The notes beneath the pieces were generated by a model, which made no database searches, was not told the origin of the DNA, and saw nothing but the letters and a program-made list of their open reading frames with translations. A stretch of DNA of 44,132 nucleotides from contig CAKPDF010000010.1 in assembly GCA_934148535.1 (NCBI GenBank), forward strand, positions 1-44,132, in the 5' to 3' direction. The DNA comes from an uncultured Bacilli bacterium. Its GTDB lineage: Bacteria > Bacillota_I > Bacilli_A > RF39 > UBA660. This document shows, in pieces, positions 24,945 to 32,129 of this stretch; position 1 is the first letter of the stretch; every line of letters starts with the position of its first letter. Both the position numbers and the translations under genes were made by a program.

Positions 24945-25217
24945 ATGGTAAATATTATTAAAGAAGAATTGCCTATTGAAGAATCATTAAGAAAGAAGTT
25001 AGAACTTATATGTGAGTTTGCAAAAACAACACCAACAATTATTAATGGTAATATTAGAAAGATAGATAGAACTAATTTAATATATATTGAACCAAATAGA
25101 ATTATTATCAAAGATAAAACTTTCTTAATATTTAATTATTCTAACGAAGTCTTTATTGAAAATTTATCTAATAAGATTAAATTATCTGAATTAGAAGATT
25201 ATTTAAAAACTATCTAA
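24945..25217 (+). CDS. Hypothetical protein, 90 aa
   Basis: The product is not recognised. It is soluble, with an N-terminal helical part and a C-terminal alternation of strands and a helix (IIIKDKTFLIFNYSNEVFIENL). The ATG is preceded by AAAGGATGG, and the AGGAT of this site can pair with ATCCT at 24922-24926, so the ribosome site may be partly hidden in a small hairpin. It is the first gene of the accessory island downstream of tRNA-Met. Confidence 0.6.
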   Translation: MVNIIKEELPIEESLRKKLELICEFAKTTPTIINGNIRKIDRTNLIYIEPNRIIIKDKTFLIFNYSNEVFIENLSNKIKLSELEDYLKTI

Positions 25218-25226
25218 ATACTATGT

Positions 25227-25244
25227 ATTCCCTATAGAGGGAAT
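25227..25244. repeat. Perfect short hairpin
   Basis: ATTCCCT and AGGGAAT form a 7-bp stem around ATAG, shortly after the stop of the 90-aa gene; without a T-run it is not a classical terminator. Confidence 0.5.
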
Positions 25245-25315
25245 TAACAAATCTTAAAAAAATGATATTATATATAACCAATGAAAGAGGTATTCTCTAG
25301 AAATGGAGGTACATC

Positions 25316-25393
25316 ATGTTAAATTGCAAAGATAAAATTAAAATATATAATATTGAATTTAATGAGGAGCCAGTAGTATTTAGACTTTACTAG
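25316..25393 (+). CDS. Leader peptide upstream of the recombinase remnant
   Basis: A 25-aa ORF (MLNCKDKIKIYNIEFNEEPV...) follows a perfect GGAGG by 6 nt. Its last ten codons lie inside the hairpin at 25364-25409, so ribosome progress would change hairpin formation, as in translation-attenuated mobile-element and resistance operons. The peptide itself has no recognised family. Confidence 0.55.
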   Translation: MLNCKDKIKIYNIEFNEEPVVFRLY

Positions 25394-25415
25394 ATACTTT
25401 TGACTCCTCTTTTTT
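25364..25415 (+). terminator. Attenuator-like terminator overlapping the leader peptide
   Basis: GAGGAG (25364-25369) pairs with CTCCTC (25404-25409), with further CA/TG pairing inside, followed by TTTTTT. It lies between the leader peptide start and the recombinase remnant. Confidence 0.7.
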
Positions 25416-25436
25416 AGTAAAAGGAGTTGAGATTTA

Positions 25437-25540
25437 ATGAAAGATGAAGAAAAAATATGTGGGTTATATTTAAGAGTATCAACTGAAGATCAAGCTAAAG
25501 AAGGATTTAGTTTACCAGAACAAAAAGAACGATTATCGAC
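25437..25540 (+). pseudogene. Serine recombinase remnant (N-terminus only)
   Basis: The frame starts MKDEEKICGLYLRVSTEDQA and reads to about RLSTL: the first 34 residues of a resolvase domain with the catalytic Ser in LRVSTEDQ. It then loses homology; the frame runs on to a stop at 25605-25607. The ribosome site AAGGAG is intact. The rest of the recombinase is missing, replaced by the fragment below. Confidence 0.8.
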
Positions 25541-25957
25541 TTTATCAAACAAGTTGATAATACCAATAAAGAATATGATAAAATTCAAAACTTATCTAAT
25601 ACCTTAACTAATGTTGATGAACAATTTAAAGAAAAAGATAAAACTATTAAAACTCTTACCGAAAATAATAAAGCATTTACTTTAAGAGTTAAAACTTTAA
25701 ATAATAATATTAAAGAAAAAGATAACGAAATCTTTTTCTTAAAATCTAAAATCAGCAGTTTAAAAAATACAATTGAATACTGGAAAGATAAATTTGATAA
25801 ATTAATATCATTCTTATATAGTAAACTTCATAACTGGTATGATAAAGATGATAAATATATTGAAGTTGTTAATGATATGTATGAAGATAATTTTTTAGAT
25901 GTTGAAAATATTAAAGATTTAAAATTGAGTAAAGAAAAAGATGATTTTGAGAGATAA
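25511..25957 (+). pseudogene. C-terminal remnant of a Mob/Pre-type relaxase
   Basis: A second frame, open from 25511, reads from about IIDFIKQVDNTNKEYDKIQ into a long coiled coil (Lys, Asn, Glu heptads) and ends TIEYWKDKFDKLISFLYSKL and a short acidic tail. This pattern is typical of the C-terminal third of MobV/Pre plasmid mobilisation proteins. It has no start codon, ribosome site or relaxase domain. The fusion to a recombinase stub suggests a deletion between two mobile elements. The family call is moderate because coiled coils are unspecific. Confidence 0.55.
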
Positions 25958-26024
25958 TTTAAGAATTATTAATAAAATATTAGGTAATAGTGATATAATA
26001 GAAAATTAAAAGGAGATGATAGAA

Positions 26025-26951
26025 ATGTTAAACACAGAAGATTTAAATAAATATGTTAATGCTTTATTGAATAAATCAGAAGAAGCATATTTAATGTCAA
26101 TCGAAATCATCAATAAGCCTACTATTAATTATAGGACTGAAGGATTTTGCTTTTTCATCTGTAATGCATGGGAACTATTACTTAAAGCATATTTAATTAA
26201 TAAGGCTAAAGATATAAATGTTATAAATTATAAAGATGATTCAAGCAGAACAATAGGTTTAGATGAATGTGTAGAAAAGATATTTACTAGTACAACTGAT
26301 AAAACAAAAACTAACATTTCATTTATAAGAAGTATTAGAAATAAATCAACACATTTAATACTTCCAGAATTTGATTTTATGTTAGCGCCAGCATTTCAAA
26401 GAAGTTTAACAAATTATAATAAGTTTTTCAAAAAGCATTTTCCAACTTATAACTTAAATGAAAAAGTAACACCTTATATAGCTTTAGTTAATCCTGGTGA
26501 TACTAAAGATGTATCTTCTTTAGTACTTAATCCAGCCAATTTGTTGCTTATGGATAAATTAAAAAGTGAATTAGATACAGATGAAAATTTGGTTCAAACA
26601 TTAAGATTGGTTTCTACGAAGAAAGAATCAGATGCAGACATAAAATATACAGTTGTAAAAGATGGTGGAGAAAATGCAAAATTTATAAATGTACCTAAAA
26701 ATATTGAAATAATGTACCCTTATACAACTCAAGAAGTAGTTAAAAAAATAAGTGAAACTATAGAATTAACATTAGGTCCAAATCATGGATTTACATCCAA
26801 TAAATTTCACGATATATGTAAACGAAAAAGTATTAAAGGAAATCAAGACTATTGTTATTTATTCCCGTATTCTAAAACTAATATTAAAAAATATAGTGAT
26901 TTAGCAATTGAATATATTAGTCAAGTTTACATTGAAGAATTCAAAAAATAA
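26025..26951 (+). CDS. DUF3644 protein with HEPN-type motif
   Basis: The product (308 aa) begins with a helical domain in which EEAYLMSIEIINKP, YRTEGFCFFICNAWELLLKAYL and IRNKSTH are typical of DUF3644. RNKSTH (105-110) fits the RNxxxH catalytic motif of HEPN ribonucleases common in toxins and defence systems. The C-terminal half (about 180-308) is a separate domain without recognised family, containing PYTTQEVVKKI and an aromatic-rich end. The ATG at 26025 follows AAGGAG by 9 nt; a TGATATAAT promoter lies at 25991-25999. A candidate structured RNA starts 42 nt downstream on the same strand. RNase activity is inferred from the motif only. Confidence 0.8.
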   Translation: MLNTEDLNKYVNALLNKSEEAYLMSIEIINKPTINYRTEGFCFFICNAWELLLKAYLINKAKDINVINYKDDSSRTIGLDECVEKIFTSTTDKTKTNISFIRSIRNKSTHLILPEFDFMLAPAFQRSLTNYNKFFKKHFPTYNLNEKVTPYIALVNPGDTKDVSSLVLNPANLLLMDKLKSELDTDENLVQTLRLVSTKKESDADIKYTVVKDGGENAKFINVPKNIEIMYPYTTQEVVKKISETIELTLGPNHGFTSNKFHDICKRKSIKGNQDYCYLFPYSKTNIKKYSDLAIEYISQVYIEEFKK

Positions 26952-26978
26952 AAAAAAGATGAATATTTTACATAAATA

Positions 26979-26987
26979 TGCTATAAT
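26979..26987 (+). promoter_or_regulatory. Extended -10 promoter of the candidate RNA
   Basis: TGCTATAAT (TGn plus TATAAT); transcription would start near 26994, exactly before the pairing 5' end of the RNA. Confidence 0.65.
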
Positions 26988-26992
26988 ATATA

Positions 26993-27130
26993 TGTAGATG
27001 GGATACTTGTGAAGGATTAACGATGTGTTGGCAATGCCAGTAAGCATATTTTATATGTGAGCATTCATCTCGCCTGGGGTACCCATCATTTTATATAATA
27101 GCAAAAAAGACAATCCGCAATTGTCTTTTT
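26993..27130 (+). ncRNA. Candidate structured RNA downstream of the DUF3644 gene
   Basis: No ORF, but a closed structure can be drawn: GATGGG (26997-27002) with CCCATC (27082-27087) and TAC with GTA form a closing stem. GATG (27022-27025) pairs with CATC (27066-27069). Two inner hairpins follow: TTGGC-AAT-GCCAG (27028-27040) and CATAT-TTT-ATATG (27045-27057). A promoter sits at the 5' end and a terminator at the 3' end. GC content is clearly above the surrounding DNA. It does not match tRNA, 6S, SRP or tmRNA by eye. It may be a regulator or antitoxin RNA of the HEPN protein, or an unrelated small RNA. Confidence 0.6.
27103..27130. terminator. Bidirectional terminator
   Basis: AAAAGACAAT pairs with ATTGTCTTTT around CCGCA; T-runs on both strands serve the RNA (plus) and the following minus-strand gene. 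Confidence 0.85.
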
Positions 27131-27143
27131 CTTTTGTATATTA

Positions 27144-28064
27144 TTATTTTTTTAAAACTTTACTAACTGGTTGAACATTTAGTTCTTCTTGGTATTCTAA
27201 AACTTTCTCTGAATTAATGTTTTCACATTGAGTTTTAACTTTTTTCAAAAGATTTACTAATTCTAATCTTTTAAGTGCAAGTGGTTCAGTTATTTTTTTA
27301 AATACAACTGATTTCTTTTCATTTGATATTTCTTCTCCATTTAAAACAATTGTTGGAGCATTAATATTTATAGAATCAAAAGTATCTATTTGTAGATTAA
27401 CTTTATCAGTCGCAATTAATGAACTTTTTTTATCAGTATTAATAGTACTTGATTTACATTCTACTTCTTTACCAACAATATTAGAATTAACAACATTTAA
27501 TTCATTTGTAGCTATAAATGAAACATTAATATTTTTCTTTTGACTACCGATATTAGAGTCTATTACATCAATTCTATTATCTGCACCCAAAGTGATATTT
27601 GATTCAGAACTGATTATTCTTATTTTGTCGCTATCAATATTTTTAATTACTAAATCATTAGCGCCAATTGATAAATAAGAGAATGTTGTTATATTTGTAT
27701 TCTCTAATGTACATTTACCATTAACATGAACGCATAAATCTAATCCAAAATTACAATTTTTAATAATAACTTCACAATTGTTATAACCAAAGATATATAC
27801 TTTATGTTTCTTTAAATCAATGCCATCAATTATATAACAAATTGGTTTATTTAAATTGAATGCTTTTGCAACCTTTTTATGGTTTCCTCCTATACCAAAG
27901 CATGCAACAGTATAATTATAATCTTTCTTTTTTATTTTACTTCTTTTAACATAACAAGTTATTTTTTCATTATCTTCAACAACTTTTCCTAAATGACCTG
28001 TAAGATATTTCTTAGCATAAGGTCTTGTTGCATTATAAAGAATTTTCTTAAATAATTTATTCAT
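27144..28064 (-). CDS. Hypothetical protein with beta-solenoid-like repeats
   Basis: The product (306 aa) is not recognised. Residues about 70-255 alternate short strands with Asn/Ser/Gly turns (for example NITLGADNRIDVIDSN and ATNELNVVNSNIVG), spaced by roughly 20-25 residues, as in right-handed beta-helices or bactofilin-like folds. The N-terminus is basic (1-30) and the C-terminus is a helical segment with KRLELVNLLKKVKTQ. There is no signal peptide or membrane segment, so it is probably cytoplasmic. The start follows AAAGGGGG. It is convergent with the candidate RNA and shares its terminator. Confidence 0.65.
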   Translation of the reverse strand: MNKLFKKILYNATRPYAKKYLTGHLGKVVEDNEKITCYVKRSKIKKKDYNYTVACFGIGGNHKKVAKAFNLNKPICYIIDGIDLKKHKVYIFGYNNCEVIIKNCNFGLDLCVHVNGKCTLENTNITTFSYLSIGANDLVIKNIDSDKIRIISSESNITLGADNRIDVIDSNIGSQKKNINVSFIATNELNVVNSNIVGKEVECKSSTINTDKKSSLIATDKVNLQIDTFDSININAPTIVLNGEEISNEKKSVVFKKITEPLALKRLELVNLLKKVKTQCENINSEKVLEYQEELNVQPVSKVLKK

Positions 28065-28193
28065 AAATATAATCCCCCTTTGAATTATTTATTATTCTAG
28101 CATAAAAGTTGATTTTTTGCAAATTTCTTTGAGTTTATAGTTAAAAAATGCCAAAATTATTGAATTTTCTTAAATTTATGATATTATATTTAT

Positions 28194-28322
28194 AGAGTTT
28201 AGTTATTTATTAACTGATTACTTAGGTTTCGGATATACTATTTGTCCGTACCATAAGAAATAATACTTGAATTATATAATTTAAGTTTAATAAAAAAACG
28301 ACTTGCAAAAAAGTCGCTTTTT
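28194..28322 (+). ncRNA. Second candidate structured RNA
   Basis: A promoter (TTGAAT at 28160, 16 bp, TGA-TATTAT at 28179-28187) is followed by four consecutive hairpins: AGTTA/TAACT (28201-28215); a long one with CTTA-GGT and CGGATA pairing with TGTCCG and ACC-TAAG (28221-28257); ACTTGAATT/AATTTAAGT (28265-28286); and the terminator CGACTT/AAGTCG with T-run (28299-28322). No ORF of note. The structure occupies almost the whole transcript, which supports a real small RNA. Identity unknown. Confidence 0.5.
28299..28322 (+). terminator. Terminator of the second candidate RNA
   Basis: CGACTT pairs with AAGTCG across GCAAAA, followed by CTTTTT. The remaining DNA to 28465 is AT-rich without visible features. 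Confidence 0.75.
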
Positions 28323-28465
28323 CATTATTTATATACAGAAGAGAATTTTTTCATAAAATATTAATATAACACTTAATATAGTTTTTTGAGTATTATATAT
28401 CAATTATAAAGAAAAATTTGTTTATTATGCAAGTAATTTTCTAGAGAAAAGTTGTTATTAATAAT

Positions 28466-28494
28466 TTGACATTTCTAGATAGTTAGTTTAAAAT
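28466..28494 (+). promoter_or_regulatory. ybaK promoter
   Basis: TTGACA, 17-bp spacer, TAAAAT; 60 nt upstream of the ybaK ATG. Confidence 0.7.
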
Positions 28495-28554
28495 TAAATC
28501 AACAAATATGAATTGTTAAAAGTTACTTTGTATTTTAGAAAGAAGATATAGACT

Positions 28555-29034
28555 ATGAATAAAAATAAAGATAAGACAAATGTAATGAGAATATTAGATC
28601 AAAAGAAAATAAATTATAAATATTATGATTATACTAACACTGATGCGATTAGTGGAATAGAAGTAGCGAATGTTTTAAATCAAGATCCAAATACAGTATT
28701 TAAAACACTAGTAACAGTAGGAAAAAGTGGTAATAATTATGTATTTGTAATACCTGTAAATAAAGAACTAGATTTAAAATTGGCAGCAGTTGTAACAAAA
28801 GAAAAAAGTATAAGTATGTTAAAATCTAAAGATTTACTTCCATTAACAGGATATATTCATGGAGGTTGCTCCCCAATAGGTATGAAAAAGGCCTTTAAAA
28901 CAGTTATTGATAAAAGTGCTTTATCAAATAATACCATTATAATAAGTGGTGGTAAAATTGGTTATCAAGTAGAATTAACCTTAGAAGATTTAAAAAAAGT
29001 AATAGATTATACATTAGAATTTATTACTTGTTAA
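28555..29034 (+). CDS. ybaK: YbaK/EbsC-type Cys-tRNA(Pro) deacylase
   Basis: The product (159 aa) is a complete YbaK domain, with KTLV near residue 50, PVNKELDLKLAA, GYIHGGCSPIGMKK (about 98-111) and a GGKIGYQVELTLEDL end. These enzymes hydrolyse Cys-tRNA(Pro) made by misacylating ProRS. A copy of its last coding bases and stop codon recurs at 30071-30094, bracketing the DUF3800 cassette. The gene is intact. Confidence 0.95.
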   Translation: MNKNKDKTNVMRILDQKKINYKYYDYTNTDAISGIEVANVLNQDPNTVFKTLVTVGKSGNNYVFVIPVNKELDLKLAAVVTKEKSISMLKSKDLLPLTGYIHGGCSPIGMKKAFKTVIDKSALSNNTIIISGGKIGYQVELTLEDLKKVIDYTLEFITC

Positions 29035-29038
29035 ATAA
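29015..29038 (+). repeat. Direct repeat, left copy (ybaK 3' end)
   Basis: 24 bases, starting TAGAATTTATTACTTG and including the ybaK stop codon, are identical to 30071-30094; with three of the four preceding bases, 27 of 28 match. The pair brackets a 1.03-kb insert. Confidence 0.85.
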
Positions 29039-29071
29039 CACAACAATTACATTAAGGAAAGAAGTGATTTA

Positions 29072-29911
29072 ATGAAAAAACAATATTTAATTTATGCAGA
29101 TGAATCACATCGAAAAGGTAAATATTTCAGTAACTTTTATGGTGGTGCTCTAATCAATTATTCTGAACTTATGAGTATTAGCCAAAAACTAAACACTAAA
29201 AAAGATGAACTTGGATTATTTCAAGAAGTTAAATGGACAAAGGTTACCGAACAATATTTAGATAAATATATAGAATTAATTAATTATTTTTTTGAATTTA
29301 TTAAATCCAATAAAATTAAGTTAAGAATAATGTTTAGGCAAAATGCACAAGTACCACAAAACTTAACTAGGGAGCACGAAGAAAAAGAATATTTTCTTTT
29401 ATACTATCAATTTATAAAACATGCTTTTGGAATAGATTATTGTAATCCAAATGAGAAAGATCATGTAATATTAAAACTATATTTCGATAAGTTACCTGAT
29501 ACAAAAAAGAAAAATAAAGAGTTTAAAGGCTATATTTATGCATTAAATGATTTCTTTTGTATAAATAATGTTCATATTTATAATGAGGACATAGCAGAAG
29601 TAGATTCTAAAAACCATGTTATATTGCAATGTATGGATATTATTTTAGGTGCTATGAATTTTAAACTAAATAATATGGACAAAGAAAAAATGCCAAATAG
29701 TAATAGGAGAGGGAAAAGAACTATTGCAAAAGAAAAATTATATAAAAATATCTTGAAAAATATTAAGGCCATTCATCCAAATTTTAATATTGGAGTATCA
29801 ACTAGCAATCGCGGTAACTATATTAATAATTGGAAAGATCCATATAGGCATTGGCGCTTTAAATCTAAGAATAGCGTATTTGATTCATCATTAACTAAAA
29901 AATCAAAATAA
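29072..29911 (+). CDS. DUF3800 family protein
   Basis: The product (279 aa) starts with YLIYADESHRKGKYF, the DES signature (Asp10, Glu11, Ser12) of DUF3800, followed by a GGALI strand and the EVKWTK block. The later DIAEVDSKNHVILQCMDIILGA supplies the second acidic cluster of an RNase H-like fold. Members occur in defence islands and beside structured RNAs; their biochemistry is not established. The ribosome site is AAGGAAAGAAGTGAT. It lies in a cassette bounded by a duplicated ybaK end, with a convergent small RNA gene beginning at its stop codon. Confidence 0.85.
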   Translation: MKKQYLIYADESHRKGKYFSNFYGGALINYSELMSISQKLNTKKDELGLFQEVKWTKVTEQYLDKYIELINYFFEFIKSNKIKLRIMFRQNAQVPQNLTREHEEKEYFLLYYQFIKHAFGIDYCNPNEKDHVILKLYFDKLPDTKKKNKEFKGYIYALNDFFCINNVHIYNEDIAEVDSKNHVILQCMDIILGAMNFKLNNMDKEKMPNSNRRGKRTIAKEKLYKNILKNIKAIHPNFNIGVSTSNRGNYINNWKDPYRHWRFKSKNSVFDSSLTKKSK

Positions 29912-29984
29912 AAAAACTCCATTCTTCCTACATAAATCTTTCACGTACTAAACGTAAAGCTTCGGAATAAACAGAGTTCTTATA
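29911..29984 (-). ncRNA. Candidate small RNA convergent with the DUF3800 gene
   Basis: On the minus strand a consensus promoter is followed by about 75 nt that fold into one long interrupted hairpin. AACTC (29978-29974) pairs with GAGTT (29919-29915), TTATTCC with GGAAGAA (one mismatch), and CTTTACGT with ACGTGAAAG around TTAGT (one bulge). The closing stem is followed by a run of six to seven T and so doubles as the terminator. Several 'DUF3800' RNA motifs have been described next to genes of this family; whether this is one of them cannot be decided by eye. Confidence 0.65.
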
Positions 29985-29989
29985 TGACA

Positions 29990-30018
29990 ATATTATCATT
30001 TTTAATGATAATTGTCAA
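29990..30018 (-). promoter_or_regulatory. Promoter of the small RNA
   Basis: Minus-strand TTGACA (30018-30013), 17-bp spacer, TAATAT (29995-29990). The region also forms a 14-bp-armed inverted repeat (TGACAAT...ATTGTCA at 29985-30017), so promoter and dyad coincide. Confidence 0.65.
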
Positions 30019-30070
30019 TAATATCATATTCAATAATTTTAAATTTATTCATATCTATTAAATGAAACAC

Positions 30071-30094
30071 TAGAATTTATTACTTGTTAAATAA
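30071..30094 (+). repeat. Direct repeat, right copy
   Basis: Identical to 29015-29038; it restores the sequence expected between ybaK and trpS and marks the right border of the DUF3800 cassette. Confidence 0.85.
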
Positions 30095-30138
30095 AAAAAA
30101 TAATGCTATACTAAATATACAAAGAAAGAAGTGATATA

Positions 30139-31143
30139 ATGAAGACAATATTAACTGGAATAAGACCAACTGGTAATTTACACTTAGGACATTACTTTGG
30201 AGCAGTAAAGAATTGGACTTTATTACAAGATAAATATGAGACATTCATAGAAATAGCGGATGTTCAAGCCCTAACAGATAACTTTGATAATCCAGATAAA
30301 GTTAAAGAAAATGTATTAGAATTAGTAATAGATTTACTAGCGTGTGGTATAGATCCTAAGAAATCTAAAATATTTCTCCAATCATCTATTTCAGAAATAG
30401 CAGAACTAACCGTATTTTATTCAAACTTAGTAACTATGGCTAGATTATATAGAAATCCTACTGTAAAAACAGAAATAAGTCAAAAGAAAACTATATTTGG
30501 TAATGATGGTGAAAGTGTTACTTATGGCTTTGTAGGTTATCCTATTAGTCAAGCAGCAGATATAACAGCGCTTCAAGGAGATTTAATACCAGTAGGTGAG
30601 GACCAAGAACCTTTAATAGAGCAATGCAGAGAAATAGTTAGAAAGTTTAATAGAATATATGGAGATACCCTAAAAGAACCAGAAATATATTTATCTAATA
30701 ATCCAAGAATAAAAGGATTAGATGGAAATGCGAAAATGGGAAAAAGTTTAGGTAATGCTATATATTTATGTGATGATGACGAAACTATTAAAAAGAAAGT
30801 AATGAGTGCAGTTACAGATCCTGATAAGATAAAAAAAGATGATCCCGCTAATCCAGATGTATGTATGGTATATTATTATCATAAAATTATTAACGATAAA
30901 AATATAGATACAATATGTTCTGAATGCAAAAAAGGACAAAGAGGATGCGTACAATGTAAAAAAGAACTAATAAATAACATTAATGAGTTTTTAAACGAGT
31001 ATAGAGAAAAAAGAAAATATTATGAATCACATAAAGAAGAAGTATTAGAAATTTTAAAAGAAGGAACAGAATCAGCACAAAAAAGAGCAAGTGAAACCTT
31101 ATATAATGTAAAGAAAAATATGAAATTAGACTATTTCTTATAA
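30139..31143 (+). CDS. trpS: Tryptophanyl-tRNA synthetase
   Basis: The product (334 aa) is a compact class Ic synthetase with HLGH (15-18, the HIGH motif), the GEDQEPLIEQ adenylation segment and KMGKS (199-203). It charges tRNA-Trp with tryptophan. A Cys cluster in the C-terminal part (PDVC, then CSECKKGQRGCVQC about 240-275) resembles the C-x22-C-x6-C-x2-C iron-sulfur site of Thermotoga TrpRS, with 20 instead of 22 residues in the first gap. The start follows AAAGAAGTGAT. A terminator shared with gpsA ends the gene. Confidence 0.97.
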   Translation: MKTILTGIRPTGNLHLGHYFGAVKNWTLLQDKYETFIEIADVQALTDNFDNPDKVKENVLELVIDLLACGIDPKKSKIFLQSSISEIAELTVFYSNLVTMARLYRNPTVKTEISQKKTIFGNDGESVTYGFVGYPISQAADITALQGDLIPVGEDQEPLIEQCREIVRKFNRIYGDTLKEPEIYLSNNPRIKGLDGNAKMGKSLGNAIYLCDDDETIKKKVMSAVTDPDKIKKDDPANPDVCMVYYYHKIINDKNIDTICSECKKGQRGCVQCKKELINNINEFLNEYREKRKYYESHKEEVLEILKEGTESAQKRASETLYNVKKNMKLDYFL

Positions 31144-31144
31144 T

Positions 31145-31175
31145 AAAAGACTTTCAAAATTTAGAAAGTCTTTTT
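31145..31175. terminator. Bidirectional terminator between trpS and gpsA
   Basis: AAAAGACTTTC and GAAAGTCTTTT form an 11-bp stem around AAAATTTA; the gpsA stop codon lies inside. Confidence 0.85.
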
Positions 31176-32129
31176 GCTTAATAAATATTCTATTATTTTA
31201 GTAGGTTTTTCATTTTCATATAATATTTTATAAATGATACTAATTAAAGGACAATTTATATTTTTAACAGTTATTAAATCATAAAAAGATTTAGTTGTAT
31301 ATAATCCCTCTATAGTGGTTTCTTTTTTATAATTATTTATATCTTCTTCACTATTATTGTTACCAATTAATACTCCTAAAGTATAATTTCTACTATTTGC
31401 TGTAGAACAAGTCATACATATATCATCAATGCCAGCATAAGTTAAAATAGTCTTCTTATTACCGCCAAATAAATTTATTAAATTTCTAATTTCATAAATA
31501 GCTTCTGTAATAAATAAATATTTAGTTGATTCCCCATAATTTAATCCATCAATAATTCCACTAGCAATAGCCATAATATTCTTAACAGAACTACATATTT
31601 CTACACCAACAATATCTTTAGTAGTTTGAATTTTTAAGTATTTATTTTCTAAAGTATTAAGTACAATATTCTTAAGATTATTACTACTAGTAGCAAGAGT
31701 AAGACCCATAGGTTCTCTTTTTAACATATCTGTAGCAAATGTACCACCTGCTATAACACCAATTTCTTTAACATTCATATTGTTCCTAATAATATCTATA
31801 GCAAATAAATTAGTATTTTGTTCAATACCCTTAGAAGCAATTAAAATAGGAGTATTATGATAATACTTTTTTAATTCTTCTATAGTACTTTTTATAAATG
31901 CTACAGGAATAGCAATTACTATTAAATCACTTTTTTTAATACATAATTCCATATCAGTAGTATATTTAATATTCTTAGGTAAATCAATGCCCTTAAATTT
32001 TCTATTAGTTTTAAGATCATTAACTTCATTTTCAAATTTACTCCACATAATAATATCATTATTTTTTAAAGAAAACATACTTCCCAAAGCAAGACCATAT
32101 GCTCCTGTACCGATAATTGCAATTTTCAT
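31161..32129 (-). CDS. gpsA: Glycerol-3-phosphate dehydrogenase [NAD(P)+]
   Basis: The product (322 aa) has the N-terminal Rossmann motif GTGAYGLALG (7-16), ILIASKGIE, the active-site region SSVKNIMAIASGIIDGLNYG with the conserved Lys, and GIDDICMTCSTANSRNYTLG. It makes sn-glycerol 3-phosphate for phospholipid synthesis. The start ATG follows GGAGG and overlaps the upstream DUF192 gene stop (ATGA), so the two are translationally coupled. Confidence 0.96.
   Translation of the reverse strand: MKIAIIGTGAYGLALGSMFSLKNNDIIMWSKFENEVNDLKTNRKFKGIDLPKNIKYTTDMELCIKKSDLIVIAIPVAFIKSTIEELKKYYHNTPILIASKGIEQNTNLFAIDIIRNNMNVKEIGVIAGGTFATDMLKREPMGLTLATSSNNLKNIVLNTLENKYLKIQTTKDIVGVEICSSVKNIMAIASGIIDGLNYGESTKYLFITEAIYEIRNLINLFGGNKKTILTYAGIDDICMTCSTANSRNYTLGVLIGNNNSEEDINNYKKETTIEGLYTTKSFYDLITVKNINCPLISIIYKILYENEKPTKIIEYLLSKKTF

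Noticed and set aside
26993..27130. Identification of this RNA as 6S, SRP or tmRNA
   Set aside because: Lacks the SRP GNAR/AGCAG loop, the long 6S helix and any tmRNA tRNA-like end.
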